A stretch of DNA of 64,000 bases. Source: Streptomyces pyxinicus (GTDB taxonomy: Bacteria > Actinomycetota > Actinomycetes > Streptomycetales > Streptomycetaceae). Positions 63,811-64,000 of this stretch are shown here, one piece after another. Positions within the stretch are counted from its first letter, which is position 1, and each line of letters opens with the position of its first letter. Position numbers and translations under genes: made by a program. The stretch covers positions 62,001 through 126,000 of the forward strand of contig NZ_JANUGP010000018.1 of the NCBI RefSeq assembly GCF_024753135.1. Reading direction: 5' to 3'. The notes below the pieces were generated by a model. That model did no database searches, was not told the origin of the DNA, and worked only from the letters and a program-made list of their open reading frames with translations.

Positions 63811-63840
63811 GGGGCGCGGATCGCTTGTGATCCGCGCCCC
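63811..63840 (-). terminator. terminator of the DAHP synthase gene
   Basis: A perfect 12-bp stem (63811-63822 with 63829-63840, GGGGCGCGGATC and complement) has a 6-nt loop. On the minus strand it is followed by TCGCACTTTTGC. It lies 18 nt beyond the DAHP synthase stop and 30 nt upstream of the bfd iron box. Confidence 0.85.
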
Positions 63841-63858
63841 AACCGCTTGCCGGGAGGG

Positions 63859-64000
63859 CTACTGGTCCCGGTACATCTCGGCGACCAGGAACGCCAGGTC
63901 CAGCGACTGGCTGCGGTTCAGCCGGGGGTCGCAGGCCGTCTCGTAGCGCTGGTGCAGGTCGTCGACGAAGATCTCGTCGCCGCCGCCCACGCACTCGGTG
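63859..64000 (-). CDS. class II 3-deoxy-7-phosphoheptulonate synthase, C-terminal end only
   Basis: The last 46 codons of a minus-strand gene enter from the right edge. The translation (TECVGGGDEIFVDDLHQRYET, then CDPRLNRSQSLDLAFLVAEMYR to the TAG stop) matches the C-terminus of plant-type class II DAHP synthases, the first enzyme of the shikimate pathway. The position next to the kinase/Rv2175c block equals aroG (Rv2178c) of mycobacteria. The catalytic part is outside the window. Confidence 0.9.
   Translation of the reverse strand, partial: TECVGGGDEIFVDDLHQRYETACDPRLNRSQSLDLAFLVAEMYRDQ

Overview
The window is chromosomal DNA of a Streptomyces or very close relative. It is very GC-rich (roughly 70% or more), shows strong third-position G/C bias, uses many GTG starts and several starts that look leaderless, and carries actinobacterial families (DUF3040, SAV_6107-type HEPN, Rv2175c-like, SepF, DivIVA/Wag31, DksA-like with a Lys/Ala-rich tail). 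The gene order matches what I recall of the S. coelicolor SCO2062-SCO2115 interval. No transposase, integrase, tRNA, rRNA or CRISPR array was seen, so this is core chromosome and not an island.

Layout. 1-9.7 kb: a partial NYN-domain gene, a 61-residue basic protein, dnaE (minus strand), a DUF2252 protein, a membrane protein, a DsbA-like thioredoxin-fold protein, the Tat-exported phosphatase PhoD and a dienelactone-hydrolase-like protein. 9.7-15.8 kb: an MscS channel, a CPA1 Na+/H+ antiporter, then a minus-strand group of GNAT, rluD, lspA and a DksA-like regulator. 15.9-19.5 kb: ileS behind a translational T-box leader.

19.6-37.5 kb is the division and cell wall (dcw) cluster, all on the minus strand and transcribed rsmH-ftsL-ftsI-murE-murF-mraY-murD-ftsW-murG-ftsQ-ftsZ-pgeF-yggS-sepF-yggT-divIVA. 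Many genes overlap by 4 nt or sit a few bases apart. Muramyl ligases E, F and D, MraY and MurG make lipid II. FtsW and FtsI polymerise septal wall. FtsZ, SepF and FtsQ/L build the ring. DivIVA drives polar growth. mraZ, murC, ddl, murB and ftsA are absent here.

37.9-43.5 kb: a beta-carbonic anhydrase and a MoxR/DUF58/transglutaminase operon. 43.9-52.2 kb: DUF3040, a methyltransferase, a HEPN protein with an R-x4-H motif, a degenerate ABC-type ATPase with a YhgE/Pip membrane partner and a TetR regulator, DUF4126, and a phytoene-desaturase-like oxidoreductase. 52.2-59.2 kb: a Tyr-rich membrane protein, metF, thiE, an Rv2175c-like DNA-binding protein, a ferredoxin-reductase-like flavoprotein preceded by a 55-codon gene, and a TPP riboswitch driving thiO-thiS-thiG. 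59.2-64 kb: a PASTA Ser/Thr kinase, an endonuclease IV-like protein, a molybdopterin protein, bacterioferritin, the [2Fe-2S] bacterioferritin-associated ferredoxin behind an iron box, and the 3' end of a class II DAHP synthase.

Regulatory DNA stands out more than novel genes. The best-supported sites are the ileS T-box with its switching Shine-Dalgarno helix, the TPP riboswitch, a palindrome between -35 and -10 of the ATPase/YhgE operon, palindromes in front of the HEPN and DUF4126 genes, several leaderless promoters, and strong bidirectional terminators between convergent units. I found no clearly new multi-gene system. The best candidates for something under-described are the HEPN protein and the YhgE/degenerate-ATPase/TetR unit, which are divergent neighbours.
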